A stretch of DNA of 6,142 bases, from NCBI GenBank assembly GCA_021129875.1, contig JAJOKK010000137.1:1-6142 (forward strand), written 5' to 3'. This document shows, piece after piece, positions 5,246-6,142 of this stretch; the first letter of the stretch is position 1, and each line of letters starts with the position of its first letter. The translations under genes and the position numbers were made by a program. The notes beneath the pieces are model-generated. The model did no database searches, was not told where the DNA came from, and worked only from the letters and a program-made list of their open reading frames with translations. The DNA is from Candidatus Bipolaricaulota bacterium. GTDB taxonomy: Bacteria; Bipolaricaulota; Bipolaricaulia; UBA7950; UBA9294.

Positions 5246-5250
5246 CCTCC
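5246..5250 (-). promoter_or_regulatory. Ribosome binding site deciding the GT81-like start
   Basis: GGAGG on the minus strand is followed by AAGGG and then ATG at 5240. A GTG at 5252 in the same frame begins inside this element, so the ATG is the better start and the protein is four residues shorter than the longest reading frame. Confidence 0.7.
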
Positions 5251-5261
5251 ACTGTTGATTT

Positions 5262-6142
5262 TTAGCTTGCTGCTTGTTCGACGATCTCGTCCAAGCGCTT
5301 TCCCAGGTGTTCCAAACTGTAGGATTCCAATCCTAAAGCGAAGTTGCGTTCAACCATCTCCCGCCGCGACAGCGGGTCGGTGAGGACCTCAACCGCTTCC
5401 TTTGCCGCCTTGCGGACCGTTTCCTCACCGGCCGAGACCAGGCCAAGATCGTCTCTTCCCGCCACGTTACTACCCAGTGAGATCACATTGAACCCCTTCT
5501 TCTTAATGTCGGCGCGATAGACTGGGTACTCAAAGAGGGCTACGGGAAGCTTGGCGCGGATCGCCTCCAAAAACTGGTTCCCAAAACCTTCGAAGAGTGA
5601 GGGATAGGTTACAAGGTCGGCAAAGACGTAGCAGTCCCAGAGGGAATAGAGACGACGTCCGTCGTCCTCCTCACGCTGAGAACGGATCTTATCTGCGATG
5701 AAGCGTGTCTCGATCCATGCCTGCTCAATCTTCCGCTTCAATCGACCAAGGTAGTCTGTGTTGTCGTCTTCTGATGATCCGGCAAGGACAAGGACGATCC
5801 GGCTGTTCGCGTCAAACCGCCTCCCATCGTAGAGCCCGCTCTTTCGCAGGGTGGCAATGTGGTGCGGCTCATTGAGCTCGACTGCAAGGTCGACCGCCAG
5901 CTCGATCCCTTTTCGTTCCACGATCCGGGTCGCCTGGAGGAGGACAATATCGTTCTCGTTCACCCCGATAGCCCTCCGAAAGCCGCGGTTGTACTCGTCG
6001 ATGCCCCATGGGTTGCCGGTAAAGTCGAAGACGTTCGGAACGATCGTCGACTCCACACCGGAACGCTGGCTAAGCTCGGCTTGCACCAGGCTGTTGATCA
6101 CCACGTGGGTGACCGCCGGGTCTTTGGGGGGAAGGTATTCTC
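5262..6142 (-). CDS. GT4-family glycosyltransferase, 5' end outside window
   Basis: The C-terminal 292 residues of a GT-B-fold retaining glycosyltransferase are visible. The frame is open to the window edge, and the residues before the internal GTG at 6104 (EYLPPKDPAVTH) read as normal protein continuing into HVVINSLVQAEL, so the gene is partial and that GTG is not its start. In visible-residue numbering, VPNVFDF is at 34-40, ATRIVERKGIELA at 70-82 (R72 and K77 in the usual nucleotide-sugar phosphate-binding positions), TYPSLFEGFGNQFLEAIRAK at 178-197 with the family EX7E pair E184/E192, and FEYPVYRADI at 203-212. It is cytoplasmic with no membrane segment. Sitting just ahead of a GpgS-like enzyme, it may be a mannosylglucosylglycerate synthase (MggS-like), adding mannose to glucosylglycerate; sucrose-synthase-like or other GT4 roles remain possible. 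The family call is firm, the substrate is not. Confidence 0.8.
   Translation of the reverse strand, partial: EYLPPKDPAVTHVVINSLVQAELSQRSGVESTIVPNVFDFTGNPWGIDEYNRGFRRAIGVNENDIVLLQATRIVERKGIELAVDLAVELNEPHHIATLRKSGLYDGRRFDANSRIVLVLAGSSEDDNTDYLGRLKRKIEQAWIETRFIADKIRSQREEDDGRRLYSLWDCYVFADLVTYPSLFEGFGNQFLEAIRAKLPVALFEYPVYRADIKKKGFNVISLGSNVAGRDDLGLVSAGEETVRKAAKEAVEVLTDPLSRREMVERNFALGLESYSLEHLGKRLDEIVEQAAS

Noticed and set aside
4713..5258. 181-codon plus-strand frame opposite the GT81-like gene
   Set aside because: It is antisense to a well-supported coding region and shows no recognisable domain.
6102..6104. GTG as the start of the GT4 gene
   Set aside because: Family-like residues continue upstream in the same frame to the window edge and the visible part lacks the N-terminal GT-B domain, so the gene is truncated by the window.

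Overview
The window comes from a bacterial chromosome or metagenomic contig. Strong GGAGG-type ribosome binding sites, GTG starts and tightly packed genes indicate bacteria. I cannot assign a phylum with confidence. Every well-supported gene lies on the minus strand, so transcription runs from right to left. The window holds two functional blocks separated by repeat-rich, non-coding DNA.

Right block (about 2591-6142). A retaining GT4-type glycosyltransferase runs off the right edge. It is followed 21 bases later by a GT-A glycosyltransferase of the glucosyl-3-phosphoglycerate synthase type (GT81-like). After a 142-base gap comes a complete MOFRL-family glycerate 2-kinase. Together they look like a glycerate-centred compatible-solute locus (glucosylglycerate or mannosylglucosylglycerate type). 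In this reading the GT81-like enzyme makes a glucosylated (phospho)glycerate, the GT4 enzyme may add a second sugar, and the kinase returns free glycerate to glycolysis as 2-phosphoglycerate. Enzyme classes are read from motifs; the exact substrates are inference. The 142-base gap holds a strong 10-bp hairpin and a heptad-periodic repeat.

Left block (312-2040). xdhC and a mocA-like nucleotidyltransferase overlap by 23 bases and are almost certainly translationally coupled. XdhC-family proteins deliver finished molybdenum cofactor to molybdenum hydroxylases, and MocA-like enzymes attach CMP to the cofactor. The hydroxylase itself is not in the window.

Non-coding DNA. The 311 bases at the left end carry three kinds of repeat: a 27-base interspersed repeat, a 7/14-base tandem repeat and a 10-base-period repeat. 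The 550 bases between xdhC and the glycerate kinase carry another copy of the 27-base repeat, an inverted dyad and a possible 45-codon gene on the plus strand that is too short for routine ORF calling. Two copies of the 27-base repeat stand in inverted orientation just outside the two ends of the mocA-xdhC pair, which is the most unusual structural observation here. I found no tRNA, rRNA, CRISPR array or intact transposase.
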